From Paraspadella gotoi (lineage: Eukaryota > Chaetognatha): a DNA stretch of 64,000 nt. Within the stretch, counting starts at the first letter, position 1; every line of letters starts with the position of its first letter. The translations under genes were made by a program, and so were the position numbers. Positions 13,020 to 24,560 of the stretch are shown here, in pieces. The stretch spans positions 8,711,083 through 8,775,082 of the forward strand of contig CM119271.1 in assembly GCA_051294375.1 (NCBI GenBank), in the 5' to 3' direction. Under the pieces are notes generated by a model. The model did not search any database. It worked only from the letters and a program-made list of their open reading frames with translations, and was not told the DNA's origin.

Positions 13020-13151
13020 ATGCCTTGGGTACTTTCAACGACCTTATTATGTCTGCTGGCTGCCTCTTCTGCCTTTAAGAACAAGGCGGGCCTAAAGTTT
13101 GTCCTTGGTTCCTTGGCATCGGGAGAGACCCCCCCTTCCTCAAACTGTTAG
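13020..13151 (+). CDS. Short frame with signal-peptide-like start
   Basis: A 43-codon frame begins MPWVLSTTLLCLLAASSA. This is a short n-region, a hydrophobic core and a small-residue A-S-S-A end, the pattern of a secretory signal peptide. It continues with basic residues and stops after SSNC. It lies in a 300-base island (12890-13200) of normal GC content between AT-rich blocks. The island looks unlike its surroundings and could itself be a mobile-element piece. There is no clear splice donor in frame before the stop. Function is unknown. Confidence 0.2.
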   Translation: MPWVLSTTLLCLLAASSAFKNKAGLKFVLGSLASGETPPSSNC

Positions 13152-13324
13152 ACGCCTTTTATTCGGTCGGTGGGCGTCAGTGTAAGGCTAAGTAAGGTAA
13201 AGACCTTTAACGGCATGAAGTATCCTACTTTTCATATCACTTAAAAGTGATCACATGACACAGAATTCAATGCAGCATACACTCATGAAATTACTGAGCC
13301 TAAACTAGATAGTAAATCCTGATA

Positions 13325-13354
13325 AATTCACAATAAATATATAAAAAAATATAA

Positions 13355-13389
<35 letters not shown>

Positions 13390-13437
13390 AGATATAAAAT
13401 AAAAAAAACAAAAAAAATAAAAAAAAAAAAAAAAAGA

Positions 13438-13496
<59 letters not shown>

Positions 13497-14768
13497 AAAA
13501 AAAAAATATAATAGAAAATATAAAAAAATGTAAAAATAATATTTAATAAATTAAAAAGAAAAATAAAAATAAAAAAATATAAAATATATAGTAGAGGGAG
13601 AATAAAAATGATATATAAATACTTAAAACTTAACTTCGGCTTATACATCTGCTATACTCTAAAATGAACAAAATAACAAATAAATATATACAAAAGTAAC
13701 AAAATACTAAAATAGAAATATAACTTACAATAACAAACGATTAAAATAATTAAAAAAAATACAAATAAAAATTAAAAATTAAATTATAAAATAAAAAATT
13801 AACAAAAAAAGAATTAATAACAAACAAAATGAATTATAAAATTAAAAGTAATAAAATTATAATTTAAAAAAAAATAAAGAACAAAAAATAAAAATAACAA
13901 AAGTTAAATAAAAATAAAAAGTAAAAAATTAATTAAAAATTAAGAGAAAAATATCATAAATTATAAAAAATAAATAAAGCAACAAAATATAATCAAAATT
14001 GAAAAACATTTAAAAAAAAAGGAACGATCGAGAAAACTAGGAAAACCGAGAACGGAAAAGAAAAAGCAAAAGCAATAGAAAAGACAAAAATAGAGTCTAC
14101 AACAAATTATATTAAAGAATAGAGAAGCTGAAGAAGACTATAGGAAAATCGAACGAGCATAGAGAAAAAAAAAAAAAATTTGAAAAGGGAATGAGAGACC
14201 AAAAAGAAAAAAAGATATGAAGAAGGAACTAGGAGAAAAAAGAAACTGAAAAAATTATTTATTTAGGCAACAGAGAAAAGCTAGGTAAAAGATTAGGAGC
14301 CTTGGAAAGCATGAAAAGAAAAAAAAAAGGAAAAAAAAAAAAAAAATGAGCCAGAAAACATAAACCAAACAAAAAACCAACAAAGGAACAGAAAAACAAA
14401 CATAAAAAACGACAAAAGAAATCAGAAACGAAACGATAGAACAAAAAGAAGGAACAAAGAAGAGAAAAACCCAATTGACAGAACAAACGAACGAAAGCAA
14501 ATAAGACAAAAAAAGACAGAAAGGCAGGAAAATCACACGATCTGAATTAAAATCACAAGGAACAGAAAAGAGAGGGCCAGGAGGATACACAATAAAACCA
14601 GAAAGCTAAGGTCAAGTGGTCACGACTAAAACAACACAACCAAACAATACAACTAAACACTCCCCAATAAATTCCAAAAAATAACCACAAAAGCCCCACC
14701 TATCTCCCTCTCATACACACAGAACAATATACTAAATTTCAAAACACATACGAATCTTTACACAACAA

Positions 14769-14806
<38 letters not shown>

Positions 14807-15560
14807 AAAACCACAATTTATATTAAAAAACAAACATTTTATACATGACTAGACAAAAAGAACCTTAAAATACAGAGAGACAAAAAAAACTAAAAGTTAG
14901 AAAATCTGCAATAGCAAAATAACAGAACAAGCATAAAAATGAAAAGAAAAAGTACCAATGATCAAAAGTTCAAAAGATCAAAAAAATCAAAAAAAAGATA
15001 CAGATATCAAGTACAAATAGATCAAAAAAAAAGAAAAAATAAAAAAAAAACAAAAAGAAAATCAAGTCACAAGTCAAAGAAATCAAAGTCAAAGTTATAC
15101 AAAGCACAAAGCAAAAAAAAAAACAAAAATACTAAAAAAAAGTACAAAAAAAATCACAAAAAAAAAAAAAAGTAACAAAAATCAAAACAAAAAAAAGAAA
15201 AAGAATAACATAAAAAAAAAAAAAATCAATACAAAAGAAAGAATAACAAAAAGTACCAAGTAACAAAAGATACAAAAGAATACCAAAAAAAAAGTAAAAG
15301 AGTCAAAAGAAATCAAAAAAAAAGTTCAAAGTCAAGAATATCAAAGAGTCAAAAAGAATCAAAGTCAAGTACATAAATAACAAAATAATCAAAGTCAAGA
15401 ATACAAAAGTCAAAAAGATCATACAAATATCAAGTCAAAATCAAAGTCAAAAGTCAAAGTCAAAAAAGTCAAAGTCAAGTCAGGTCAGGTCAAAAGTCAA
15501 AGAGTCAAGGGGTACCCCAAAAGTAACAAGTCAAAATGTTCAAAAGAAATCCAGAAATCA
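13325..15560. repeat. Extended A-rich degenerate block
   Basis: Over 2 kb of very A-rich sequence. It contains a near-continuous A run of ~50 at 13442-13491 and another at 14770-14805. From about 14960 the sequence becomes a degenerate mixture of 'tcaaag', 'aagtcaa' and A runs that grades into clean (CAAGT)n at 15587. The right part is therefore probably a decayed or poorly called CAAGT array. Lys-rich frames (14939-15175) and Phe-rich frames are artefacts. Confidence 0.7.
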
Positions 15561-15586
15561 AGAAATCAAAATCAAGTACAAGTCAA

Positions 15587-15627
15587 GCTTCAAGTCAAGT
15601 CAAGTCAAGTCAAGTCAAGTCAAGTCA
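15587..15627. repeat. (CAAGT)n microsatellite
   Basis: About eight near-perfect CAAGT pentamers, the clean end of the preceding degenerate block. Confidence 0.9.
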
Positions 15628-15654
15628 AATGGAAGAAGAATACCAATAGCGACA

Positions 15655-15815
15655 TTGACGATCAGGACAAAGTCGAGGATAAAGGTGACGAAAAGGTCGA
15701 TGACGACAAAGATAAAGACGACGACGATGAAGACAAAGACGAAGAAGAAGACGACGATATTAACGACTGTAAAGATAACGTTGACGACGACGACGACGAC
15801 GACGACGACTCACGG
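15655..15815. repeat. (GAC)n-type trinucleotide array
   Basis: Purine/C trinucleotides with a perfect (GAC)n core at 15783-15809. This is the first of many GAC arrays in the right three quarters of the window. It is followed by a GC-rich GCGGCGG segment at 15950-15990. Confidence 0.9.
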
Positions 15816-16110
15816 AAAGCGCGCGGTCGTCGTTCGACGAAAAGATGTGAAACGAGAAACGTTGTTACGAAAATGGGTTCGTGAATAACCGGGCTGTGAA
15901 CTATGGATTTGACGACGCTGAAAACGACGACGACGACAGACGATGACTGCGGCGGAGCGGCGGCGAGGCGGCTGCGGCGCGGCGGTGATGGAAGTGGGTT
16001 CCTTCGCGTTTTTCTCGTGATTTGTGGCTCCTAACAAATCAAGGGAAATTTTTTTTGGGTCATGGTTAAGGAAAGAATTTGATTTATGGGCTCGGGCGAA
16101 GAGGGAGAAA

Positions 16111-16112
<2 letters not shown>

Positions 16113-16162
<50 letters not shown>

Positions 16163-16178
16163 GAGAGAGAGAGAGAGA
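16113..16178. repeat. (GA)n array
   Basis: Dinucleotide array interrupted by GGAG steps, about 300 bases after the GAC array and on the same strand. Confidence 0.95.
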
Positions 16179-16618
16179 AAATCTCTTCTTTTTCTCCCGT
16201 GAGTAAAAAAAAAGGAACATTTATTATTTTTTTTTTAAATATTATTTTCTTATTTTCGCGGGAAAAAAAATGAAAATGAATTTTATTTCTCATTCGTCGG
16301 AATCCATTATCTTAAGATTGGGAGGAGATTTTAAAAGATGGAGTGAGGCATCTCTTTAAGGGAGCTTTTTACAACAAAGTCGATGTGAAGAATAGAGACT
16401 CGATTAGCTCACAGTGAAGCTCATGACTCTGTTAATCGCTCTCTCGATTGCTACTCTGATCTTTTTGAGGCTAATTTTAATACATAAAATGAGAGGTATT
16501 GAATACGCAACTTTCTATGAATAATTCTAATTTCATTTTGTATAAATTGTATAAATCTAGTTTTTTTATTTTATTTTTATCAACTTTAAAGGCGACGATA
16601 GAAAAACTTTATACAATA

Positions 16619-16636
16619 ATATATATATATATATAT

Positions 16637-16687
<51 letters not shown>

Positions 16688-16801
16688 GACATCTCCCTGT
16701 CAATCCGCTCGTGTCTTTAGTCCTTTTCTTCTCATCCTTATCTTTCATCTCCCTTTCCTCCTTCCTCCTCCTCCTCCTCCTCCTCCTCCTCCTCCTCCTC
16801 C
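16619..16801. repeat. (TA)n, (CT)n and (TCC)n compound array
   Basis: (TA)n at 16619-16639 abuts (CT)n at 16641-16684. (TCC)n follows at 16763-16800. Confidence 0.95.
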
Positions 16802-16930
16802 CGTTTCCCTTTCATCATCGACAGTCTATGATGTTCCCCTTCTCGTTTACCCCCCCCTCTCTCCCCCCCCTTCATACACGCGCTTAGAGGCCGTAAATGG
16901 GAGTCGAATGTGGTTCTGGTAATCCGCCTC

Positions 16931-17033
16931 ATTTGCATATGACGTCCCCCTCGTTTTCTCGTTACGTTGGCCAATCGGAGTCGAGAACGACGAATCGTCG
17001 ACCAATCAGAGTGGAGAAAGTTTCGGTGCCAAT
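16931..17033 (+). promoter_or_regulatory. Candidate promoter: octamer, CRE-like site, three CCAAT boxes
   Basis: A perfect octamer ATTTGCAT (16931-16938) is directly followed by a CRE-like ATGACGTC (16939-16946). Three CCAAT boxes follow in the same orientation at 16971, 17002 and 17029, spaced 31 and 27 bases, each in an NF-Y-like context (GGCCAATCGG, GACCAATCAG, GCCAATCGG). A (GA)n array starts 8 bases after the last box and could bind GAGA-type factors. CCAAT clusters with an octamer are typical of proximal promoters, including histone H2B promoters. No TATA box or coding exon is recognisable downstream, so the target gene is unknown. Confidence 0.5.
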
Positions 17034-17040
17034 CGGGAGC

Positions 17041-17056
17041 GGAGAGAGAGAGAGAG

Positions 17057-17112
<56 letters not shown>

Positions 17113-17138
17113 GAGAGGAGAGAGAGAGAGAGACATAG
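17041..17138. repeat. (GA)n array
   Basis: Interrupted GA dinucleotides. A (GTC)n array follows at 17238-17262, which is GAC on the minus strand. Confidence 0.95.
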
Positions 17139-17262
17139 GTTGAAGAGTTCGGAAAAACCGTGGGGACAAACATAAAAAGTTGTTGAGCTTGTGTTGTTGT
17201 TGTTTGTGTGGTTTAAGCGCGATGTTAAAAGTTGAAATGTCGTCGTCGTCGTCGTCGTCGCT

Positions 17263-18360
17263 GTCATTCTTCACTTTTTGCTTCAATCATCTTCTCGCCA
17301 TTTCAGTTTCACTCTTTTCTTTTTTTCTCACATTTTCCCTTCTTCTCCGTCTTTCTATATATTTAATAATATTGGCGGTTTTTTGAGCGCGTTCTTATTC
17401 GACGATATCAGTGCTATTTTGTTTTTTCATAATCATTCCGTCTAACCACATTCCGCAGAAAACATTATGGGCATTCTTTTTCTTTATTTTTTTTCTTTCT
17501 TTTCTCTTTTTATATTTTTTTTTCCTTCTCTCGCTATCCTTCCTTTTTTTTCTTACCCTCTCTTTCTCTCTTTCCCCTCTCTTTCGTTCTCTCCCTCCCC
17601 CCTCGCTCTTTCTCTCTTTCCTCGTTTAGCTTAAATATTTAATGTTTATTTTAGGCATAATTCGCGAACCCGTTCTCGGTCGTCGTCATCTCTGTCGTCG
17701 CATCTATCGTGAGGATCGTTAAGGTGAAGAATGAATGAATCGATATTCGGGTAAAATTTATTTATTTATACACGTACGAAAAGGCAGGAAAAAAAATATT
17801 TTAATATGAATAACGTAAGTTCGCATTCTATGGATTCCATCTAAGGAATCCGGTCAAAAAGCCAGTTGTCACCAAGTGGAGGTTAAAATCTCCACTCGGC
17901 CATGTTACAACAGTATTGAAGGCTTTCGCCGAATTTATAAAAATTTTTTTAAATGACTTCAAAAATGGCAAATGTGATAAAATTACGTTCATTTTCAATT
18001 CAATTTCAGCCATAAACAGGCGGCCATGGTAAGTTTTAGAATTATAATTAAGTTTAAATGGCAAAAATCTTTATTGCAAACTTCCAAAATTAAAATCTAG
18101 CCATATAATTTTTATTTTCAAAGAAACTGCAATATGCAAATAAGTTTCAAAATTTAAAAAATTAAGCAAGTCCAAAGTCTTTCAATTTAACATTAGTTCC
18201 TGAAACAAAATCTCTATACCCTTTAAAATGAGTCGTTTGTGGTCCAACCTATCTCGACTCTCTCTAACCAGAGTCGACAAATTTCGCTACTACAATATGC
18301 AAATTAGAATTTCGTAGACGTTTTAACTCCGTATCTCGAAACGAAAAGATAGTCTTGTTC
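17263..18360. other. T-rich tract and unique sequence, no gene seen
   Basis: 17310-17630 is T/C-rich. 17640-18360 is AT-rich unique sequence. A hydrophobic minus frame (18064-17828) crosses it but shows no family features. Confidence 0.5.
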
Positions 18361-18377
18361 TTTGAAACAAAAGAAAA

Positions 18378-18381
18378 AGCA

Positions 18382-18414
<33 letters not shown>

Positions 18415-18470
18415 TCCCCCTCAAAGTGCGAGTCGGTGGGAGATCCGAAAAGCAATAACTGGGGAAGAAG

Positions 18471-18530
<60 letters not shown>

Positions 18531-18660
18531 AGAGAGGCACAGAGGATAGGAAGAGAGAGAGAGAGAAGAGCAGCGGGAAAAAAGGAGCGTCTAGAGACGT
18601 TGAAAAATCCCATGATGACTGGAGACGACGACACGACGACGACGACGACGACGACCGACG
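18378..18660. repeat. (GAAA)n, (GA)n and (GAC)n cluster
   Basis: (GAAA)n at 18380-18412, interrupted (GA)n at 18472-18570 and (GAC)n at 18624-18660, all with the purine-rich strand on plus. Confidence 0.95.
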
Positions 18661-20200
18661 ACTCCCCTTGTGGCTTTTAAGTGAAAGTTAACTGCGAAGT
18701 TTCTTTTGCTGAGGAAAAAAAAGATATAGCAGAGCGTGGAAGAGGGGGGGAGAGGGTGCACGCTGATAGTCATGCTCCAGCTGAAAAAATAAAAATTTCA
18801 GAAAGGAGCGAAAAAGGTCATGTCACTCTTGAATTTTCGATTTCAACTAGTTTTTAAATGACAAGTGATGGTCTGCGGGTTTTTGAACCAAAAGATTTTC
18901 CGAAAAATTCACGTAACTTTTCTTTTTCTTTTCTTTATCTTTCGACTCTCTTTTACTGTTTGCTCTAAATAAAAACTTTTTCTATCTTTTATTTATTACT
19001 ACTGGTCATTTTGCTAAATATCATTGTCACATTGTAATAAATGATTACGGCGTTGAGAAAGCTAGGACGTCTGGCAACCTTTATCATATCCAAAATCCAA
19101 ATGCGTATCTTTTTTTTTTTTCTACATAGTAATATATTTTTTAACTAGTATAAGTCCACTATATTGTTTCCTTTAAAAAATTACAAAAACAATTTTTTTA
19201 CTATAGGTCACTCGTTTACTCGCCGGTTTATCACATCTGACAATAATCTATGGGGTTTCTTAGGTTCAAGAAAGGTTTACTTTGATTTCGGCCTCAGGGG
19301 GTGGCTTAGATGCGATGTAAATAGCGGATTCATAAAATTAAGAAGAGAAATTCGGATTTGTATATTGCGAATGGAGCGTACCTAGAAAAGGTTTATGAAC
19401 ATGGTTCAAAATATATAGAGAAATTAAACTACGTTTCGTGACAATTGAATTTTTTATCTTGTAAGTTTACTTGACGTTTATCAGGCATTTATCAATTATC
19501 TATAGAAATCTGAAAATAGTTGTTATTTAGTTAGTATAGGCTTTGCTATTATCGCGGGTGGAATGTTTTGTAGCGGGAGAATTATTTAGCGGTTTTTGAG
19601 TTTTTTTAAGAAGAGAAATACTACCTCGACCAGTATGGAATAAGGTGACTATCAATCATCGAAACATAACAAGAAAGAACTAGGTTTTCAATAATTTTCT
19701 TTGACGACTTTCTTATATTAGTTTAACCCAGGTTTATCCTACACTTAGGTAATCATTGTCAAGGGGGTCTCTCTTAACCAGGTCACATCAGGTTCAGCAA
19801 ATTTCCGAGGTTAATGCGGATTTTAGGCGATTTTTGAGGTGGTTTAAGGGAGAAACACAGCTTTGCCCAATGAACTACTGCCAAAACCTCAAAATAACAA
19901 AGAAAGAATACGAGGGTTTTCAATTTTTTCCAACTTTTTACTTTGATGAGTTTTGTTTATCAGGGTTTTCTTAATAAAAGGAAAGGGAAAATTTTTCAGG
20001 TTTAACAGCTTTGCCCGAGATTACATATGATGTTCGGGTGAAAGCGAATTTTTTGCTGGTTTTTACTGGTATTTAATGGAGTACAGGAAGAGCCCAACCA
20101 AGACCTGAAACCCATCAGATTATCCGAAATTAAAAAATATAGAACAGCGCCGATCTGGCCCTGCCTGCATCCGACTCAGTTTATGTTCAGTTCACGGCTA
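18661..20200. other. AT-rich sequence with weak long-range repeats
   Basis: No gene recognised. Stretches around 19800-19900 and 19985-20105 share a diverged pattern, each with 'cagctttgccc', a 'gcgaatttt/gcggatttt' phrase and 'gcccaa'. This suggests an old tandem or dispersed repeat of roughly 150-200 bases. Confidence 0.4.
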
Positions 20201-20202
20201 AG

Positions 20203-20300
20203 GTTCATGTCACGTCATGTCATGTCAGCGGAGAATACAGCGATAAGGGTAATGTCACTGCGGCGGCAGACACGAGATTGTGAATTACAGGAGTTTCTTG
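20203..20300 (+). repeat. Dispersed element (~370-bp family), 3' fragment
   Basis: Only the right end is present: an ATGTC-type pentamer run, 'gcggagaatacagcgata', CACTGCGGCGGCA and a diverged end phrase. A T/C-rich tract (20320-20960) follows, as it does after other copies. Confidence 0.65.
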
Positions 20301-21045
20301 TATACAAGGTTTTTGCATTTGTCGTCCTATACAAAGTCGCATCGCGTTTTCTGTCGATTGGTTCGCTTCGTTCTTTTCCTCGGTTCTTTTCTCATCCTCT
20401 TCTTCCCATATGTCGTTCTGGCTTTGGGTCGTTTCTTGGCTCTTGGTTGGTTCTCTTCTTCCACAACTTGTCTTCAATGCTCATCGTTTTAATTAGTCTT
20501 CGTCGTCATCGTTTGTCCTGTTTTTATCATCCACCGATGTACAACGTATTGTTGTCTGATTGGTTTCTGCTCTTCCTTTCTCGTCGTGGTTTGGTTCTCT
20601 GTCCCTGTTCTCTGTTTTCTCTTTCTGTCTCTCTCTTGGTCTCTGCTCTCTATCCAGTCTCCTTCGTCTTTCTCTCTCTCTCTGTACGATCTCTTTGCGT
20701 GATCCGTTTTTTTGAAAAATTTTGATTATTTTTTTCCCTTTTAAAAAAACTGTAATTTAAATCGCCAAATTTATTCGCACGCTTTCCCCTCAATGCAAGA
20801 CAATCACAGTTTACATCACGAGATTTTCTTGATTTATTCTTCTTTGTCTTTGAGTTCCCCTCGTATGCTAGAGTCTCTCTTTCTTTCTTTCTCGTGTCTC
20901 TCTTTCTTGGTTCATCTCTCTTTCTTCTCGTCATTCAACTCGCGCCTTCTTTTCCTCTCGTCTCGTTTCACTCAATAAACGTATTTGGGTTGGTTTTATT
21001 TATTGATGACTTGATTAATCATCAACATGCAATGAATGACTATCA

Positions 21046-21252
21046 TGCATCAACCATTTGGTTATGTTACCAATCAATCATTTGGATTATCATCACATCG
21101 TATTTGGTTACGTCATCGCAGTCAATTAGATGGGTTTATCATCTACATCAATTATTGGTTATCCACGGCATCATTTGGTTATCAATCGCATAAATCCATT
21201 TGGTTATCACGCAATCAATCCTTTTGGTTATCATCGCATCAATATTTGGCTT
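21046..21252. repeat. Degenerate ~25-30-bp minisatellite
   Basis: About seven imperfect units built around ATCAATCATTTGGTTATCATCGCAT. The open frames across it are repeat-driven. Confidence 0.7.
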
Positions 21253-21754
21253 ATTTGTTGAAGGGAGGGCTCAAATGTTCGGCCTATTACTCTTTCCTTT
21301 TTTGAGAGAGGTTTTGTTCGCGACTCTTATATTGTTAACACAGTCGAGTAGTTTAATATATCTGAGGAGTACCTGGCAACAGAATGTGGAAAAAGATAGG
21401 AATGAAAGTAGACATACGTGTCCCTCGATTGACCAGGGATGCGAACCAAACAAAAAGTGAGTCTATTTGCATATTGTAGCTTTAATAATCTATTTCTAAA
21501 AAAATATTTTATAAAGATATTAATAGAGAAAGTCGAAACAAAAATTCTGCCTTAGCATACAATACTAAAGTTGGTTTCTGGAGAGTGAGAGCTGTATTCA
21601 TAGTTTTATTGAAAAAGGATGGAATGTCATTATTTATTCAAACTAAAATAGTAAAGTTTAGAATATTTTTAGAGTATTTGTAATTGATAAATTGGTGATT
21701 ACGACCAAATCCGGGGTGGGTGGCGAATGTGTCGGCATGATACCCATAAACGGA

Positions 21755-22245
21755 GGAGGACATTGCCAAGGAGAAACAGAAGAGAGAGATTAGGCGGCAG
21801 GAGGAAGGAGCAGGGCTGTTAACCTGGGGGTCCCGCTTTTTTGCCAAATATAAACACATTGTGTAGCGAAGGATTATGTGCGGTGTACATTGGAGGAGAG
21901 CGAGGGCGTTAATTCTGCGCGAGGCTCTTTTTTCAAAATATAACATGATTTGTGTACAGGATAGGCGACGGAGAGGAGCAGGGCCGTTAACGGACTTGAG
22001 GCCGCTTTTTTTTCAAATATAACATTGTGGTACGAGATAGGCGAGTACGCGGAGGAAAGGAGCCAGGGTTGAACCATCGGAGGCTTTTTTCAAAATATAC
22101 ATTGTGCTACGAGATAGGGTCGGAACGAGAGGAGGACAGGGCGTTAACCATCCGCAACTTGACGTGAACATGGAGGCCCTTTATTCAATTACATTGGTGT
22201 ACGAGATTTGGGCGGACGGGAGGGAAAGGAAGCAGGGCGTTAACG
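21755..22245. repeat. ~80-bp minisatellite ending at a gap
   Basis: At least five diverged units, each with a T run, CAAATATAACATTGTG, TACGAGATAGG, a GGAGGA stretch and CAGGGCGTTAACG. The last motif recurs at about 21811, 21901, 21981, 22063, 22137 and 22233. The array continues into the 25-N gap, so its true length is unknown. Confidence 0.8.
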
Positions 22246-22270
22246 NNNNNNNNNNNNNNNNNNNNNNNNN
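22246..22270. other. Assembly gap, 25 N
   Basis: Exactly 25 N. The left flank is the ~80-bp minisatellite; the right flank begins with that unit's AACATTGT phrase, so the gap interrupts the array. Confidence 0.99.
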
Positions 22271-22449
22271 AACATTGTCGTCCAATGGTTGACAACGATC
22301 TGGTCATTGTCAATAAAATAGCCAGGAAGACCACAACGACGAAGCACGACGACGATGACGACGAAACGGTCTCTAACTTCAATTTCCTTCTTCTCTTTTC
22401 TCTCTCTCTTCCTGCTCCAAAAAACTGAAGATTTTCTACTACATATCGA

Positions 22450-22515
22450 CTGATGCTACGACGAACGACGATAACGACGACGAAGACGACAGACGACGAC
22501 GACGACGACGCTCAT
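22450..22515. repeat. GAC-rich tract
   Basis: Imperfect ACGACGACG array with a perfect core at 22494-22510. Confidence 0.85.
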
Positions 22516-22799
22516 CAATTTCTTCTTGATGGCTCCAACGGCATTGAGTCAACGAATTTGACCGAGAATAAGAGACAACATCGGGGTTGAGTCATTGGTG
22601 CCGATTTTATGGTGCTTTATTGGCAGGAGGGGGGGCGGCCCATATTCTGTAACCCTCAATAAAAACGGAAGGAGAGAAACTCCTTCCTTTTTTTTCTTTT
22701 CCTTTTTTCAACTTCCTCCTCTTCCTTCTTTCATCCTCTCTCCGTTCCTGCTAATTTCTGCTCTACTCTGTAATCACAATTTCTATACACGAGCCACTC

Positions 22800-22801
<2 letters not shown>

Positions 22802-22863
<62 letters not shown>

Positions 22864-22945
22864 TCTCTCTCTCCTCTTCTCTCTCTCTCTCTCTCTTGTC
22901 TCTCTCTCACTCTCTCTCTTCTCTCTCTCTCTCTCTCTCTTTTTT
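22802..22945. repeat. (CT)n array
   Basis: Interrupted CT array running into a T/C-rich tail (22946-23015). Confidence 0.95.
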
Positions 22946-23321
22946 TTTCCTTTCTTTTCTTTCTTTCTCTTCTCTTCCTTTCTTTCTTTCTTTTTTCTTC
23001 TCTTCTTTCTTCTTTAGTAAGATGTTCAACCGAAGGTGGCAGAGAGACGCTAAGATGGAAGATGGAGAGTTACTAGGTGGCGTCCCGAGTCGTCCTCGTG
23101 ACGCTCGCAGTTCCGCAATCTGCCGTCAATTTCGATCAGAGTTAATGTTGACGCCCGCGGATCTACGTCCTCGTTTTGTTGCGACGAATCGAAGTCGATA
23201 TTACTCACCCTAGCGGCGAAAAAAACCGACGGCGAAGGAAACTACGGTAAATTATTCATCTGCGTCTAAATCATTCAATGAATAAACTGTATTTTCACTG
23301 ACTTTGAGCAAGCAATTTTGG

Positions 23322-23406
23322 GTTAAGGCTTTCTTCCCTCTTACATGATAATAGCAAGCTTTCGATCAAGACTATTTAACGAGTTTAGTTTATTAACGCC
23401 CAGAGA
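23322..23406. repeat. Dispersed repeat B, partial
   Basis: The segment from 'ttaaggctttcttccctct' through 'caagctttcgatcaagact' to 'attaacgcccagag' matches the right half of the repeat at 25934-26115, with substitutions and indels. Confidence 0.6.
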
Positions 23407-23432
23407 AAGTTTTCTCTTGCTCCTCAGTTACT

Positions 23433-23831
23433 TTTTAGTTGCGCCGCGAGTACTCGTGGAGCAACTCTATAAGTCACTTTTCGGTCGGTCGGTCGGACGG
23501 TCGGTATGCCTGTCCGTCGGTCTGTCCCACTTACGTTAAAATGAATATAATTTGCTTATATTTGGTTGGTCTTTTGTTAAGACAGAAAAACACCTCATAT
23601 CTAAGGGACTGCCAGCGCCGCCTTCATGAAATTCTAAAACTAAAAAGAAATAAAAGACGGAATTTTAATGCAGTGCATATCATAAATATACGGGCTAAGA
23701 AAGTTGTAGTCATGTTATGTCACGTCATGCTATGTCAGGTCACTTCATGTCATGTCATGTCATCCCACGAAAAATACACGAGATAAGGCAGTGACTGCGG
23801 CGCAACACTTTTGAATTACCGTTCCTGTTTG
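23433..23831 (+). repeat. Dispersed ~370-bp element, most complete copy
   Basis: The left end is TTTTTAGTTGCGCCGC followed by a palindrome, GCGAGTACTCGC in the family consensus. Next come a (GGTC)n microsatellite (23482-23505), the conserved core 'tctgtcccacttacgttaaaa', 'gttaagacagaaaaa' and 'aagggactgc', and an (ATGTC)n-like pentamer run (23707-23763). The right end is ACTGCGGCGCAAC plus a conserved 'gaattaccgttcctgttt'. GTTGCGCCGC on the left and GCGGCGCAAC on the right are perfect inverted repeats (23438-23447 and 23797-23806). There is no coding capacity. It looks like a non-autonomous, MITE-like element; the superfamily is not identified. Confidence 0.75.
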
Positions 23832-24465
23832 AATACTTTTTCTCTTCTCTCTCTCCCTTTATTTTCCTACTGTAATCTTTTACTTATCTTCTTTGCTTCT
23901 ACCACTTCTGAACTACTTTTTTCTTTCAAAATAAATTTCAATATTATAATATCTTTTTTTTTATAACTTTGTTGTATAGTTCCTCATTAAAACGTTTCAG
24001 TTTCATTTCCCTTTACGTCTTCTCTCTTTTTCCTTTTATTTTCTCGTTCAACCAACTCTTCACTAATCACATCTTCCTAACTTCTTTTTCTTCTTTTCTT
24101 CCTCCGATTCTCCTCCTTCATTACTTTCTCCGCCTCCGCTCCTTTTCTTTCCTTCCTCCCTTCCTCCCTTCCTCCTCCTCCATCTCTGCGGTTCGCTAGC
24201 CGAGTCAATCAATTTGTTGTGTCATTAGAGCCGAGCCGGAGTGATTTAGGAGAGAAGCATCCATTCATGGCAATTCTCTCGCTCTCTCTCAAGCTCTCTC
24301 TCTCTCTCTCTTTCTTCGCCTCCCTCCTCCGCGTCTCACTCTCTCTCTCCTCCTCTTCCTCCTCCTCTCACTCTCGCGTCGGTGTAAATCGCCAAAAGGA
24401 AAAACAAAGGAAAACAAAGGAAGGACTATAAATACTCGGAGTAACTCAATTGTCTTTTCCCTCCT

Positions 24466-24500
<35 letters not shown>

Positions 24501-24560
24501 GTCTCTTCTCTCTCCTCTCCTCGTCCTTCTTCCCATCGTCCTGGGGTTGGTCGTCACTGG
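23832..24560. repeat. CT-rich tract with (CT)n arrays
   Basis: Long T/C-rich tail after the dispersed element, then (CT)n at 24281-24311 and 24466-24520. Ser/Leu-rich frames here are artefacts. Confidence 0.8.

Noticed and set aside
14939-15175. Lys-rich frame resembling a basic tail
   Set aside because: A-rich low-complexity sequence grading into a CAAGT array.
17828-17910. Perfect A-box-like TGGCCGAGTGG on minus, suggesting a tRNA-Leu/Ser
   Set aside because: No B box at a suitable distance and no cloverleaf pairing.
20183-20725. 180-residue plus-strand frame
   Set aside because: Begins in the right end of the dispersed element and runs through its T/C-rich tail; Phe/Ser/Leu-rich with no domain.
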